A stretch of 64,000 nucleotides of DNA, taken from the NCBI RefSeq assembly GCF_014640815.1, contig NZ_BMHM01000002.1, positions 372,001-436,000 of the forward strand. Direction: 5' to 3'. Position 1 is the first letter of the stretch. Each line of letters begins with the position of its first letter. Source of the stretch: Vreelandella lutescens. GTDB lineage: Bacteria; Pseudomonadota; Gammaproteobacteria; Pseudomonadales; Halomonadaceae. Below are positions 1-8,789 of the stretch, piece by piece. The position numbers were made by a program, and so were the translations under genes. Under the pieces are notes generated by a model. That model had not been told where the DNA came from. It saw nothing but the letters and a program-made list of their open reading frames with translations, and made no database searches.

Positions 1-894
1 ATGCAGCTCAGGGATAACATCACCAAACAGAATGCCTTTATGAATATCTCGGCGGTAACGTGTCTGCAGGTAGTAATTGGTCATACGAGGGTTAGAAGCG
101 CTTTCCCCAATGGCAATGGCCGAGTAGCGCAGGGCGCTGCGGTTATTCAAGCGCTGATTGAGCTGAGCGACTTCACTGTACTCAAGCGTATCTTCTTCTT
201 CACGCCACTGCACGTTGGTTATAAAGCGTAGATGACGGTTGGCGGACAGTGGGCGACCCACGTCCCAGGTGGTGCGGGCTGAGTAACCTTCATTGTTGAA
301 CCAGGAGACTCGGTTGAAGGACTCAAGCTGCCAGGGCCCATCGCCTAAATCCCATAGCCGCTCACTGGTAAATCGGACATAGGGGTCGAGCGGCATACGT
401 AGGCGAATACCAGCCCCGATTCGATTGCTCCAGTTTTCGCGTTTATCACGGCTTTCAAGCCAATCTAGGCCAAACGTGGAAGTGCTGCGGTCGCGCTGGT
501 CGTTATAGAGACGGCCAGAGCCTTGATCGGCCAGCGTCCCTTGAGACTCTTCGGGATCGCTTTCGATGACGAGGCGCAGGCGCTCTTCTGTGGTGGGCAA
601 GTCGATGCGGTAACGTAGGCTGATATCGCCGCTGGTGCCGTCGCCTTCCATCCAGTCAATTTCCTGGCCCAAGCGCAGGTAAGACTCGTTATTAACGGTA
701 GCAGATTGGTCACCACCAAAAAAAGAATCGATATTGCGCGATGTATTGTCGACCCAGTTGCCGATGCGTGCGCGAAACGGCTCAACTCGCTCCTCGGCCC
801 AGTCGGGCAAGTCGCTATCTTCCTCGGCAGCGTGGCTGTAGCACGAGAGTGTGGTAAGCGCGCCAAGGCAAATAAACGCAATGACTGGTTTCAT
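1..894 (-). CDS. Secreted envelope protein, probably beta-barrel (3' end cut by window edge)
   Basis: An open frame of 298 codons runs from an ATG at 894 off the left edge, so the C-terminus is missing. The first 23 residues form a signal peptide with a cleavage site likely after SHA. The rest has many alternating polar/aromatic stretches such as DISLRYRIDL, RIGAGIRLRM and HLRFITNVQW, the pattern of transmembrane beta strands in outer-membrane proteins. I do not recognise a named family. The gene stands alone; the next gene upstream on the same strand ends 35 bp away. A periplasmic beta-rich protein is the alternative. Confidence 0.6.
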   Translation of the reverse strand, partial: MKPVIAFICLGALTTLSCYSHAAEEDSDLPDWAEERVEPFRARIGNWVDNTSRNIDSFFGGDQSATVNNESYLRLGQEIDWMEGDGTSGDISLRYRIDLPTTEERLRLVIESDPEESQGTLADQGSGRLYNDQRDRSTSTFGLDWLESRDKRENWSNRIGAGIRLRMPLDPYVRFTSERLWDLGDGPWQLESFNRVSWFNNEGYSARTTWDVGRPLSANRHLRFITNVQWREEEDTLEYSEVAQLNQRLNNRSALRYSAIAIGESASNPRMTNYYLQTRYRRDIHKGILFGDVIPELH

Positions 895-929
895 AGGTCC
901 GTCCCCAAATTTTAATGATGCACGCGTCA

Positions 930-1559
930 TTATTGTGCTTTATGCATTTCGATATTTTTCGCCCACTGCAGAACCCGTTTGCGATCTTGGCGACTGTTCA
1001 TGCGCTCAGTGTCAACTTTTAGCGGCATGAGCTGATGAAGTGGTTCAGCCTTTAGGTCAAGCGAGAAACAGCGTGATGCTCCCACGGGCATATCTTCTGA
1101 GCCATAAATAGCGATCACGCGTATTTCTAGCTTAAGCGTTTGCTGGCTTAATAATTGATTATCGAGTTGCCAGTGGCGCGTAAGCTGCTTGACGATGGAG
1201 CCAAAAGACTGGATGTGGAGATAATCACCGGACGCTAAGGGCCCTTGATGAGTGCGATAGCAGGCTTCATCGTCGTCACCGCTCTGCTGCTGGTACTCCA
1301 CGACATCCAGTTCATAAATACCATCACCCGTATGCAGTACGGCTACCAAGTGCTGGATATAGATCGCTTCACTGCTCATATTGCTGATTAAGCACAGTGC
1401 GTCCGTACCAATGCCTTTGCCGCGATTCACAATGATGCGAGGGCGGCGTTGACGAACATAGCCGTTATAGAGCAGTTGCGCATAAAAGACCCACACAAAC
1501 AGCGTAAAAACGCTGGTGACTGCTGAAATTGCCTGAGCATTGTCGTTGAGCCATTGCAT
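930..1559 (-). CDS. Hypothetical protein with one N-terminal membrane helix
   Basis: This is a 209-residue protein of unknown function. Residues about 10-33 form a hydrophobic helix (SAVTSVFTLFVWVFYAQLL), followed by the basic segment VRQRRPR, which predicts a single anchor with the remainder in the cytoplasm. The soluble part has no motif I can name. A GAAGGA ribosome-binding site precedes the ATG at 1559. It may share a transcript with the envelope protein downstream, 35 bp away. It ends well clear of the tRNA-Leu gene and has composition like its neighbours. Confidence 0.6.
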   Translation of the reverse strand: MQWLNDNAQAISAVTSVFTLFVWVFYAQLLYNGYVRQRRPRIIVNRGKGIGTDALCLISNMSSEAIYIQHLVAVLHTGDGIYELDVVEYQQQSGDDDEACYRTHQGPLASGDYLHIQSFGSIVKQLTRHWQLDNQLLSQQTLKLEIRVIAIYGSEDMPVGASRCFSLDLKAEPLHQLMPLKVDTERMNSRQDRKRVLQWAKNIEMHKAQ

Positions 1560-1719
1560 AAGTTGAGATCCTTCTCAAATTAAACGGCGTGGGTAGGCCG
1601 CTAACGTAGCGTAAAAAATGGCGCTCGTCAGCCAGTTAGGGTGATTTGAAGGAATTCAAAAACAAAAAAATTCGGTTAGCTAAAAGCTACCGAATTATTT
1701 GAAGTGATACACTTTAAAT

Positions 1720-1804
1720 TGGTGCGGATGGGGAGACTCGAACTCCCACACCTTACGGCACTAGAACCTAAATCTAGCGTGTCTACCAATTCCACCACAT
1801 CCGC
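1720..1804 (-). tRNA. tRNA-Leu (anticodon UAG)
   Basis: Read on the minus strand this is an 85-nt tRNA. The acceptor stem GCGGATG pairs with CATCCGC. A leucine-type long variable arm lies after the anticodon stem, the T arm is GGGAGTTCGAGTCTCCC, and the CCA end is encoded. The anticodon loop carries TAG, which reads CUA and related leucine codons. It is a single gene with no tRNA neighbour. Confidence 0.97.
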
Positions 1805-1895
1805 AGAAGACGAGACGTATATTATCAATATCTGCGGTAATGTCAATATGAAAGCAGTATTCTTTTGAAATTCGCAGGGATAGAGAGCGTTAGCT

Positions 1896-2597
1896 ATGCA
1901 CAAATGGACGCAAGCAGTGAGCCAGTGGTTCAAACAGGGATTGCCAGGCTACTGTGCGTTCTGTCTCACTGCACGTGCTTTTCATGCGGGTTGGTGCGAT
2001 GAGTGTTTTGCCCAACTGCCGTGGAATCACCGCCGCTGTGAGCAGTGTGCAGAGCCGTTGGTAGGCCAGGCCGGTCAGCGGTGTGGCCATTGCTTAGTCG
2101 AGCCTCCCAGCTTTACTGCCACGACGGCAGCGCTTTGCTACCAAGGCCCCGTCACTTCTTTGGTACATGATTTTAAGTTTCACGGTTCGCCCCGAGCGGG
2201 AATGTTGTTGGTTGAGTTGATGTTATCTCGCCGCCCCGCTCAAGTGGGAGACGCTTTGTTAGCCGTGCCCATGTACCCTGCGCGGGCCAAGGCGCGTGGA
2301 TTTAACCAAGCGCAGTGGTTGGCCGAACGCTTGGGAGAACGCATCCATAAACCATTGTTGCAGGCGCGCTGTGTGAAGCATTTGCCCTCTCAGCGTGCTT
2401 TGAACCGCCGTGAGCGCCAGCAAAACTTGCTTGGTGCATTCACAGTGAAGAGCCCGGTGCCAGCCCACGTAACGATTATTGATGATGTGGTCACCACGGG
2501 AGCCACGGGGCATGCGCTAGCCAGTGTGTTGTTGGTTAACGGCGCACAGCGAGTGGACATCTGGGCAGCTGCCCGTACACCGCTTCAGAAGAGTTGA
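1896..2597 (+). CDS. comF: ComF family phosphoribosyltransferase-like protein
   Basis: This 233-residue protein has the ComF layout. An N-terminal zinc-type cysteine cluster (CAFC, CDEC, CEQC, CGHC between residues 20 and 65) is followed by a type I phosphoribosyltransferase domain with the PRPP loop VTIIDDVVTTGAT near residue 195. The ARGFNQA and LNRRERQQN stretches are typical of the family. ComF proteins take part in DNA uptake during natural transformation in competent bacteria; the biochemical reaction is unsettled. Many non-competent bacteria keep it, so a role here is inference, although type IV pilus genes lie at the far end of the window. srkA follows after 31 bp. Confidence 0.9.
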   Translation: MHKWTQAVSQWFKQGLPGYCAFCLTARAFHAGWCDECFAQLPWNHRRCEQCAEPLVGQAGQRCGHCLVEPPSFTATTAALCYQGPVTSLVHDFKFHGSPRAGMLLVELMLSRRPAQVGDALLAVPMYPARAKARGFNQAQWLAERLGERIHKPLLQARCVKHLPSQRALNRRERQQNLLGAFTVKSPVPAHVTIIDDVVTTGATGHALASVLLVNGAQRVDIWAAARTPLQKS

Positions 2598-2628
2598 TAA
2601 ACTGGGCGGCTCATCTAAGGAGTCACCT

Positions 2629-3603
2629 ATGTCACATCCATTTAGCGCACTTTCGCCAGACCTTGTTATGTCGGCCGTAGAGTCGGTTGATATTTGGCCG
2701 GCTGGCGAGCCATTTGCTCTGAATAGTTATGAAAATCGCGTGCTGATGTTTCGTGATGACGAGGGTGTTCGCTGGGTGGTGAAATTTTATCGGCCTGACC
2801 GCTGGTCGAGTGAGGCGATCCAGGAAGAGCACGACTTTCTAACGGAATTAAAGCAGGCGGGCGTTCCGGTCGTGGCCCCTTGGCGAAATGAGCAGCACGT
2901 GTCGCTGCACACGTATCAGCAGTTTCGCTTCACGCTGTTCCCTCAGTGCCCAGGGCAGGCACCTGAGCTGGATAATCCTGGTCATCTCTTTGCGCTTGGC
3001 GAAGTATTAGGCCAATTGCATAAGGTATCGTCTAAAAAGCCGTTTAAGCATCGTGGTACGTTATTGTTTGCTGAAGGTGTTTCAGAGGCAGAGCAGCGCG
3101 TTGTGGCAAGCCCCTGGCTGAGCAACCACCAAGCCCGTGCGTATCAAACGGTGGTCGATAAGATTCGCCGCCAACTGTCGGCGGTTCATGTTAGCAGCGA
3201 CTGGATGATTCGCACCCATGGAGACTGTCATTTAGGCAATGTGTTGGGGCGCGATGAGGCCTTTACCCTGGTCGATTTTGACGATTGTTTGATGGCTCCA
3301 GCGATCCAGGATATTTGGATGTTGCTACCGATGGAGCAGCCCCAGCTATGGCGGGCGCAGTTGAGCGAGATGGTAGAAGGTTATGAAGAGACGTTGCCGT
3401 TTCCGCACCAGCAGATGTCGCTGATTGAACCGCTGCGCGCTTATCGATTGATCCGCCACGCTGCTTGGTTGGTGACGCGTTGGGATGATCCCGCTTTCCC
3501 GCGGGCGTTTCCATGGCTGGCAGAGGCAGGGTATTGGGACCAACACATTCGCCAACTTGAGCAACAGTTGTTGCAGTTGGACCAGCCACTCTGGTTGGCT
3601 TAG
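2629..3603 (+). CDS. srkA: Stress response serine/threonine kinase SrkA (YihE/RdoA family)
   Basis: A cytoplasmic kinase of 324 residues with the aminoglycoside-phosphotransferase-like fold. It has the lysine strand RWVVKFYRP near residue 45, the catalytic loop HGDCHLGN near 205 and the metal-binding VDFDD near 225, all intact. In E. coli SrkA (RdoA/YihE) supports survival under envelope and oxidative stress. The ATG at 2629 is chosen because TAAGGAG lies 6 bases before it; longer in-frame starts overlap comF and have no site. Length agrees with the family (about 328). It may be cotranscribed with comF. Confidence 0.93.
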   Translation: MSHPFSALSPDLVMSAVESVDIWPAGEPFALNSYENRVLMFRDDEGVRWVVKFYRPDRWSSEAIQEEHDFLTELKQAGVPVVAPWRNEQHVSLHTYQQFRFTLFPQCPGQAPELDNPGHLFALGEVLGQLHKVSSKKPFKHRGTLLFAEGVSEAEQRVVASPWLSNHQARAYQTVVDKIRRQLSAVHVSSDWMIRTHGDCHLGNVLGRDEAFTLVDFDDCLMAPAIQDIWMLLPMEQPQLWRAQLSEMVEGYEETLPFPHQQMSLIEPLRAYRLIRHAAWLVTRWDDPAFPRAFPWLAEAGYWDQHIRQLEQQLLQLDQPLWLA

Positions 3604-3640
3604 CCCTCGTCTAGAAGGTGATTCCCGTCTGACACGAAAA

Positions 3641-3675
3641 CGGCCTTGCATGAATGTTCACGCAAGGCCGCTCAA
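3641..3675 (-). terminator. Rho-independent terminator of the 3691-4284 gene
   Basis: A 9-bp perfect stem (CGGCCTTGC / GCAAGGCCG, 3641-3649 and 3662-3670) with a 12-base loop. On the minus strand the stem is followed by TTTTCG, so it best serves the minus-strand gene. It also lies just after srkA and may block readthrough from that side. Confidence 0.7.
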
Positions 3676-3690
3676 TACGGGGCGTAACGC

Positions 3691-4284
3691 TTACTCAGGC
3701 TGCTCCGTAGGAGCAGGGTTCTCGATGCTTTGGTCAGGATCTGGGCGTTCGCCTGGAATAGGGTTGGCAACACCATCCCCATCGGCTTGACGTCGAGTCG
3801 CGTTGATCTCGGCGGACGGGTTACCCTGGGCCTCAATATGGATGCTCTCTTCAAGGGCTAGGATAAACGTTTGGCCGGGTTCGAGCGAGCAAGCACCGCT
3901 GTCGCAGGCAAGTCCATATTGACCATCTTCTGCATAAGCGCTGGCGGCAAAATCGCCAGAATAAATAGCGCTTTCTGAATCGTGGGTCTCAATGCAAGTA
4001 GCATCCTGGGTCGTAATGCGGATGCGGTCTCCGTTTAACTGCGCATTCGCGACTAGCAAACAATACTCTGGCAGAGAGTGAGTGGTGCCATTTGCTTGCT
4101 TCGGGTGCAATAAAATATCGGTATAGCGCGTTTGATTACTATCGAAACTCAAAGCTTCAACGACTTCGACGCCTACTTTTGCCCCGCTGGGCAGTTTCAG
4201 TGTGGACTCTTCTGCATGTAACGGAGACACAAAAAAGGTGCCCAGCAGGGCAGTGAGCCAAAAGGGCGAGGATTTGAATGACAT
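3691..4284 (-). CDS. Secreted hypothetical protein
   Basis: A 197-residue protein with a clear signal peptide (residues 1-24, cleavage probably after LHA) and then a soluble, acidic domain with four to six cysteines that could form disulfides in the periplasm (CLLV, CIET, GLACDSGAC). The last 40 residues are rich in Pro, Asp and Glu and look disordered. I do not recognise a family. It is a single-gene unit with its own terminator. The ATG at 4284 is followed at once by the signal peptide, which supports the start. Confidence 0.7.
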   Translation of the reverse strand: MSFKSSPFWLTALLGTFFVSPLHAEESTLKLPSGAKVGVEVVEALSFDSNQTRYTDILLHPKQANGTTHSLPEYCLLVANAQLNGDRIRITTQDATCIETHDSESAIYSGDFAASAYAEDGQYGLACDSGACSLEPGQTFILALEESIHIEAQGNPSAEINATRRQADGDGVANPIPGERPDPDQSIENPAPTEQPE

Positions 4285-4637
4285 AGCGTACTCTCAACAG
4301 TGGTTCCTGCCTTACCAGCAGGAAAATAGTGTTTTTATCATAGCACAGCTCAATGAGCGCCGAAGGGGGGTGCGTGTCACTCTGCCACAGGCAGCCTAGG
4401 TGCGTTAAAATAGATTAATCTACCGTTTTTGTTGTACATAAATTGTTTAAGGTATATTTTTTGTACAGGGTGGTTTGTGAAGATAAGCGTTCAGCTAGCA
4501 CTCTTGGGGTAAGCAGCTAAACGGAAGAGACTACAAGCTACTTGGTAGCTTGCCGATAATGGAAGCTCGCTGGCGCGATAACATTGCTGCAAGGCGATTA
4601 AGTGATAGCGAATACGCACAGTTTGATGAGGCCTACA
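4285..4637. other. Intergenic region upstream of folE
   Basis: This 353-bp stretch has no convincing gene. It holds a perfect palindrome TAGATTAATCTA at 4411-4422, the TGTACA repeat/promoter block at 4432-4467, and an 8-bp perfect hairpin (CAAGCTAC / GTAGCTTG, 4534-4552) in what would be the folE leader. It is AT-richer than the flanking genes around 4400-4470. Confidence 0.5.
4432..4467 (+). promoter_or_regulatory. Candidate folE promoter with TTGTACA repeats
   Basis: TTGTACA occurs at 4432-4438 and again at 4461-4467, with a degenerate copy TTGTTTA at 4443-4449, exactly 11 bp from the first. TTGTAC at 4432 followed by 17 bp and TATTTT at 4455-4460 makes a plausible sigma-70 promoter, so the repeats would overlap the polymerase site. 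MerR-family B12 photoreceptors (CarH/LitR) bind nTnTACAn repeats spaced 11 bp apart, and folE is light-induced through LitR in Pseudomonas putida. The link here is inference; no LitR gene is in the window. Confidence 0.4.
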
Positions 4638-5189
4638 ATGACCGACGATATCGCCCAACACTACCGTCAAATTATTACCGCGCTGGGTGAAAACCCTGAT
4701 CGCGAAGGGCTGCGAGATACGCCAAAGCGTGCCGCTAAAGCGATGCAGTTTTTGAATGCTGGCTATCACCAGTCGCTAGAAGAAATTGTTAACGGTGCTG
4801 TGTTTGAGTCACAAACCGATGAAATGGTGCTGGTTAAAGATATCGAACTGTACTCGATGTGTGAGCATCATCTGCTGCCCTTTATTGGTAAATGTCATAT
4901 TGCTTACTTACCCAGTGGTCGTGTACTAGGCCTATCCAAGTTTGCTCGTATTGTCGATATGTATGCTCGTCGCATGCAAATTCAAGAAAATCTGACCCGT
5001 GAAATTGCGGAGGCGGTACAGCAGGTGACTCAGGCGAGAGGGGTTGCGGTTGTGATTGAAGCACGCCACCTTTGCATGATGATGCGCGGTGTGGAAAAAC
5101 AGAACTCCAGCATGACCTCTTCGGTGATGCTAGGCGGTTTTCGCAGTAATCAAGCGACGCGTCAGGAATTCTTAACTTTAATAAGCTAA
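4638..5189 (+). CDS. folE: GTP cyclohydrolase I
   Basis: Converts GTP to 7,8-dihydroneopterin triphosphate, the first step of tetrahydrofolate and pterin synthesis; it acts as a cytoplasmic decamer. The protein is 183 residues. It carries the zinc cysteines in [10 protein letters not shown] and HLCMMMRGV, and the family stretch GKCHIAYLP. The ATG at 4638 is chosen over one 36 bases upstream because homologues begin near here and GATGAGG precedes it. Length is in the range of compact bacterial FolE. It stands apart from gabD (about 110 bp), and the promoter repeats upstream suggest it is separately regulated. Confidence 0.95.
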   Translation: MTDDIAQHYRQIITALGENPDREGLRDTPKRAAKAMQFLNAGYHQSLEEIVNGAVFESQTDEMVLVKDIELYSMCEHHLLPFIGKCHIAYLPSGRVLGLSKFARIVDMYARRMQIQENLTREIAEAVQQVTQARGVAVVIEARHLCMMMRGVEKQNSSMTSSVMLGGFRSNQATRQEFLTLIS

Positions 5190-5301
5190 TGGAAGGCGGT
5201 CTCAGCCGTTTCATGTCAAAGGTTTGGTGAAATACGCCGTTTCGTCTTAGCATGAACAGGTAAATGAGCCTATCAGGCCGTCATTTGGTCAGGAGTCTGT
5301 C

Positions 5302-6762
5302 ATGGAAGCGCTGAGAGAAACGCAGCTGTATTGCCCGTTTGCCTATATTGATGGCAGCTGGGTAGCCGCCGACAGCGGTGAGCAAATCAACGTCATAAAC
5401 CCAGCCACCGGTGAGCCCGTTGGTGATATTCCAAGGCTGGGTAAAGCGGAGACCGAACGCGCCATTGATGCCGCCGATGCGGCATTACCTGCATGGCGGG
5501 CGCTCACTGCCCAGGAGCGTGCGGATTTACTGCTCAAATGGCATGATCTGATGCTTGAGCATAAGCAAGATCTAGCCTTGCTGATGACACATGAGCAGGG
5601 CAAGCCGATTAAAGAGGCGGAAGGAGAAATCGTCTATGCGGCGAGCTTCTTACGTTGGTTTGCAGAAGAAGCGCGCCGTGTGTACGGAGAAACCATTCCT
5701 GCAGCCAATGCCAATCAGCGCATTGTGGTGACCAAGCAGCCGGTGGGTGTTGTCGGGGCGATTACCCCCTGGAACTTTCCGGCAGCGATGATTACTCGAA
5801 AAGCGGGTGCTGCCTTAGCGGCAGGTTGTACCATCGTTGTAAAACCCGCCAGTCAAACTCCCTTTTCTGCCACGGCGCTTGCGCTACTAGCCGAGCGTGC
5901 TGGTATTCCTCGTGGTGTCTTCAATGTGGTGCCCGGCAGCGCTTCAGACATCGCCAAAGCACTGACACAGTCGCCGAAGGTGCGCAAAATCACCTTTACG
6001 GGGTCTACGGAAGTGGGTCGTACGCTGATGGCGCAAGCCGCTGAGCATATCCAGAAAATTTCCCTGGAGCTTGGGGGCAATGCACCGTTTATCGTGTTTG
6101 AAGACGCGGATTTAGACGCTGCCGTTGAAGGCGCGATGGCGGCTAAGTTTCGCAATGCTGGGCAAACCTGTGTGTGTACTAACCGCTTTCTGGTGCAATC
6201 CAGTGTGATCAACGCTTTTTGCGAAAAGCTGGCGGTGGCCATGAACAGCGAGCTAAAAGTAGGCGATGGCACCAAGCCCGGGGTGAATATTGGCCCGCTT
6301 ATCGATGAAAAGGCGGTGAAGAAGGTCAGCGAGCACGTGCAGGATGCCGTTGATCATGGCGCTGAGTTGCTGCTGGGTGGTCACCCGCATCCGTTAGGGG
6401 GCAACTACTTCACGCCAACGCTGATTAGCTTTGCCACCGATAAGATGAAGGTGGCTCACGAAGAGACCTTCGGCCCGCTGGCCGCCGTTTTCCCTTTTGA
6501 TGACGAAGAGACGGCGATTGAGATGGCCAACGATACCCAATATGGTTTGGCCTCTTACTTCTACTCCCGAGACCTTGCGCGTGTTTGGCGCGTGGCAGAG
6601 GCGCTGGAATACGGCATGGTGGGTATTAATACCGGGCTTATTTCCAATGCGGCAGCACCCTTTGGCGGTGTGAAAGCGTCGGGCCTTGGGCGTGAAGGTG
6701 GCCACCAGGGCTTGGAAGAGTATTTGGAAACGAAATATCTGTGCATTGATCTTGGTAAGTAA
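5302..6762 (+). CDS. gabD: NAD(P)-dependent succinate-semialdehyde dehydrogenase
   Basis: Oxidises succinate semialdehyde to succinate in GABA degradation. The 486-residue protein is an aldehyde dehydrogenase with the cofactor-binding TPWNFP and VVKPASQTP, GSTEVGR, the general-base Glu in LELGGNAP near residue 256, and the catalytic cysteine in GQTCVC near 290. The paired CVC is typical of GabD enzymes, whose second cysteine can form a redox switch. Length matches E. coli GabD (482). No gabT is adjacent. An AGGAG precedes the ATG at 5302. A broader semialdehyde dehydrogenase role is possible. Confidence 0.9.
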   Translation: MEALRETQLYCPFAYIDGSWVAADSGEQINVINPATGEPVGDIPRLGKAETERAIDAADAALPAWRALTAQERADLLLKWHDLMLEHKQDLALLMTHEQGKPIKEAEGEIVYAASFLRWFAEEARRVYGETIPAANANQRIVVTKQPVGVVGAITPWNFPAAMITRKAGAALAAGCTIVVKPASQTPFSATALALLAERAGIPRGVFNVVPGSASDIAKALTQSPKVRKITFTGSTEVGRTLMAQAAEHIQKISLELGGNAPFIVFEDADLDAAVEGAMAAKFRNAGQTCVCTNRFLVQSSVINAFCEKLAVAMNSELKVGDGTKPGVNIGPLIDEKAVKKVSEHVQDAVDHGAELLLGGHPHPLGGNYFTPTLISFATDKMKVAHEETFGPLAAVFPFDDEETAIEMANDTQYGLASYFYSRDLARVWRVAEALEYGMVGINTGLISNAAAPFGGVKASGLGREGGHQGLEEYLETKYLCIDLGK

Positions 6763-6775
6763 CACGCCCTAGACC

Positions 6776-6813
6776 GAAAAAGCCCTCACTTGAAACCAAG
6801 TGAGGGCTTTTTT
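6776..6813. terminator. Bidirectional terminator between gabD and purH
   Basis: A 12-bp perfect stem (AGCCCTCACTTG / CAAGTGAGGGCT, 6781-6808) with an AAAC loop, flanked by A5 on one side and T5 on the other. It fits termination of both convergent genes. Confidence 0.92.
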
Positions 6814-6836
6814 AATGCAGCAGGTTTATTTGCTGA

Positions 6837-8417
6837 TTAATGGCGGAAGTGGCGCATGCCGGTAAATACCATGGCAATGCCCGCTTCGTTAGCGGCATCA
6901 ATCACTTCCTGGTCGCGCATGGAGCCACCCGGTTGGATCACCGCTGTAATGCCTGCGGCGGCAGCGGCATCAATGCCATCACGGAAGGGGAAGAAGGCGT
7001 CAGAAGCCATCACAGAGCCTGGAACAGACAGCCCTTCATCCGCTGCTTTAATGCCCGCGATTTTAGCCGAGTAAACGCGGCTCATTTGGCCTGCGCCTAC
7101 GCCAACCGTTTGGCCTGCTTTGGCGTATACAATCGCGTTGGATTTAACAAACTTAGCAACGCGCCATGCAAAGGCGAGATCGCGCAGCTCTTCCTCAGAA
7201 GGTGCACGCTCGCTCACCACGGTTAGCTCATCTTTAGTGACCATGCCTTGATCACGATCCTGTACCAGTAGGCCGCCATTCACGCGTTTGAAGTCAAACG
7301 CAGGCTGGGCCGTGCCGGGCCAATGAGCGCTGACGTCGAGCAGGCGAACGTTCTGCTTCTCGGCCACAATGGCGGCTGCCTCGTCGCTGACACCAGGAGC
7401 GATAATCACTTCGACAAACTGGCGATCAATAATCGCACGTGCGGTTTCAGCGTCCAGCGGTACATTGAAGGCAATAATGCCGCCAAAGGCGCTGGTCGGG
7501 TCGGTGGCGAACGCCTTGTCGTAAGCTTCCAGAGCCGTTGCGCCCACGGCAACGCCGCAGGGGTTGGCATGCTTAACGATCACACAGGCGGTATCGTCAA
7601 AGGCTTTTACGCACTCAAACGCCGCGTCGGTATCGGCGACGTTATTGAAAGAGAGCGGTTTGCCTTGAAGCGTTTTGGCGGTGGCAACGCTTGGCTCGCT
7701 AGCGGTGGGGTCAACATAGAAAGCGGCTTTCTGATGCGGGTTTTCACCGTAGCGCATGTCCTGCTTTTTATGCAGCTGCAGGTTGAAGGTACGGGCAAAC
7801 GTGGTGTCTTCGCTGGCCACTTGACGGCCAAGGTAGTCAGCAATCGCGCCATCATAGCCAGCCGTATGCTCAAATGCTTTTACGGCTAAGTCAAAGCGGG
7901 TGGTGGCGCTTACTTGGCCGGACTGCTCTGCTAGCTCACCCAGCACCCGGTCGTAGTCGCTGGCGTTAACCACAATCGTGGTATAAGCGTGGTTTTTAGC
8001 GCAGGCGCGGACCATGGTTGGGCCGCCAATATCGATATTCTCGATGGCGTCTTCCAGCGTGCAGTCTGGTTGGGCAACGGTAGCGGCAAAGGGGTAAAGG
8101 TTCACAACGACCATGTCGATAGGTGTGATGTCGTTCTCTGCCATCACGGCATCGTCCTGGCCGCGGCGTGCCAGAATGCCACCATGGATTTTGGGATGCA
8201 GCGTTTTCACACGGCCATCCATAATCTCTGGGAAGCCAGTGTGCTCAGATACTTCCTTAACAGCGATACCGTTCTCTTGCAGTAAGCGGAACGTGCCACC
8301 GGTAGACAGAAGCTCAACACCGTGGTTGGCGAGGCCGCGGGCAAACTCTACGATGCCAGTTTTATCAGATACGCTCAGCAGGGCGCGGCGAACAGGGGTA
8401 GCGGTACTATCGGCCAT
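6837..8417 (-). CDS. purH: Bifunctional AICAR transformylase / IMP cyclohydrolase
   Basis: Catalyses the last two steps of IMP synthesis: formyl transfer to AICAR and ring closure. The 526-residue protein has the N-terminal IMP cyclohydrolase domain ([11 protein letters not shown] at the start, [14 protein letters not shown]) and the transformylase domain ([29 protein letters not shown]), ending in GMRHFRH. Length matches E. coli PurH (529). It is last in a dusB-fis-purH run, 48 bp after fis, an order known from Pseudomonas. No purD follows here; gabD converges instead. Confidence 0.97.
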   Translation of the reverse strand: MADSTATPVRRALLSVSDKTGIVEFARGLANHGVELLSTGGTFRLLQENGIAVKEVSEHTGFPEIMDGRVKTLHPKIHGGILARRGQDDAVMAENDITPIDMVVVNLYPFAATVAQPDCTLEDAIENIDIGGPTMVRACAKNHAYTTIVVNASDYDRVLGELAEQSGQVSATTRFDLAVKAFEHTAGYDGAIADYLGRQVASEDTTFARTFNLQLHKKQDMRYGENPHQKAAFYVDPTASEPSVATAKTLQGKPLSFNNVADTDAAFECVKAFDDTACVIVKHANPCGVAVGATALEAYDKAFATDPTSAFGGIIAFNVPLDAETARAIIDRQFVEVIIAPGVSDEAAAIVAEKQNVRLLDVSAHWPGTAQPAFDFKRVNGGLLVQDRDQGMVTKDELTVVSERAPSEEELRDLAFAWRVAKFVKSNAIVYAKAGQTVGVGAGQMSRVYSAKIAGIKAADEGLSVPGSVMASDAFFPFRDGIDAAAAAGITAVIQPGGSMRDQEVIDAANEAGIAMVFTGMRHFRH

Positions 8418-8457
8418 AAGGGTGCTCGTCGTGGGCAGGTCGGAGGTGAAAACAGCA

Positions 8458-8476
8458 ACGCCCCGTTAAGGGGCGT
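8458..8476 (-). terminator. Hairpin at the fis 3' end (possible attenuator)
   Basis: ACGCCCC at 8458-8464 pairs perfectly with GGGGCGT at 8470-8476 around a 5-base loop that includes the fis stop codon. On the minus strand it is followed by TGCTGTTTT, a weak T tract, so it may lower readthrough from fis into purH. Confidence 0.4.
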
Positions 8477-8789
8477 CACTATCGATTAATCCATAAAGCT
8501 TCAGCTTTTTGCGCAGCGTGCCACGGTTTAAGCCGAGCACGTCTGCGGCGCGTGTTTGATTGCCATCGGTGTGCTCCATCACGCATGCCAGCAGAGGAGC
8601 CTCTACTTCAGCCATCACCATCGCGTACAAGTCGGAGGTTTGACTGCCATCCAGATGCTCAAAGTAGCGGCGCATGGCGGTTTCAACCGCTTCTCTTAAC
8701 GGCTGGGGCTGAGCGCTGGCGGAAGGGTCTGCTAGCGTACCGGAGAGTCGGGAGGAGCGCTCGCTGGAGAGCAGGTCTCGTTCAGTCAT
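8466..8789 (-). CDS. fis: DNA-binding protein Fis
   Basis: A small nucleoid-associated protein that bends DNA and helps control rRNA promoters, recombination and growth-phase genes. The 107-residue chain ends in the Fis helix-turn-helix with [23 protein letters not shown] near residues 75-97, shared with NtrC-type regulators. The ATG overlaps the dusB stop codon as ATGA, so translation is likely coupled, as in the dusB-fis operons of enterics and Pseudomonas. Confidence 0.95.
   Translation of the reverse strand: MTERDLLSSERSSRLSGTLADPSASAQPQPLREAVETAMRRYFEHLDGSQTSDLYAMVMAEVEAPLLACVMEHTDGNQTRAADVLGLNRGTLRKKLKLYGLIDSDAP

Noticed and set aside
2524-2628. A longer SrkA start inside comF
   Set aside because: The extra 35 codons overlap comF, have no ribosome-binding site and are absent from the usual SrkA N-terminus; the ATG at 2629 has TAAGGAG.
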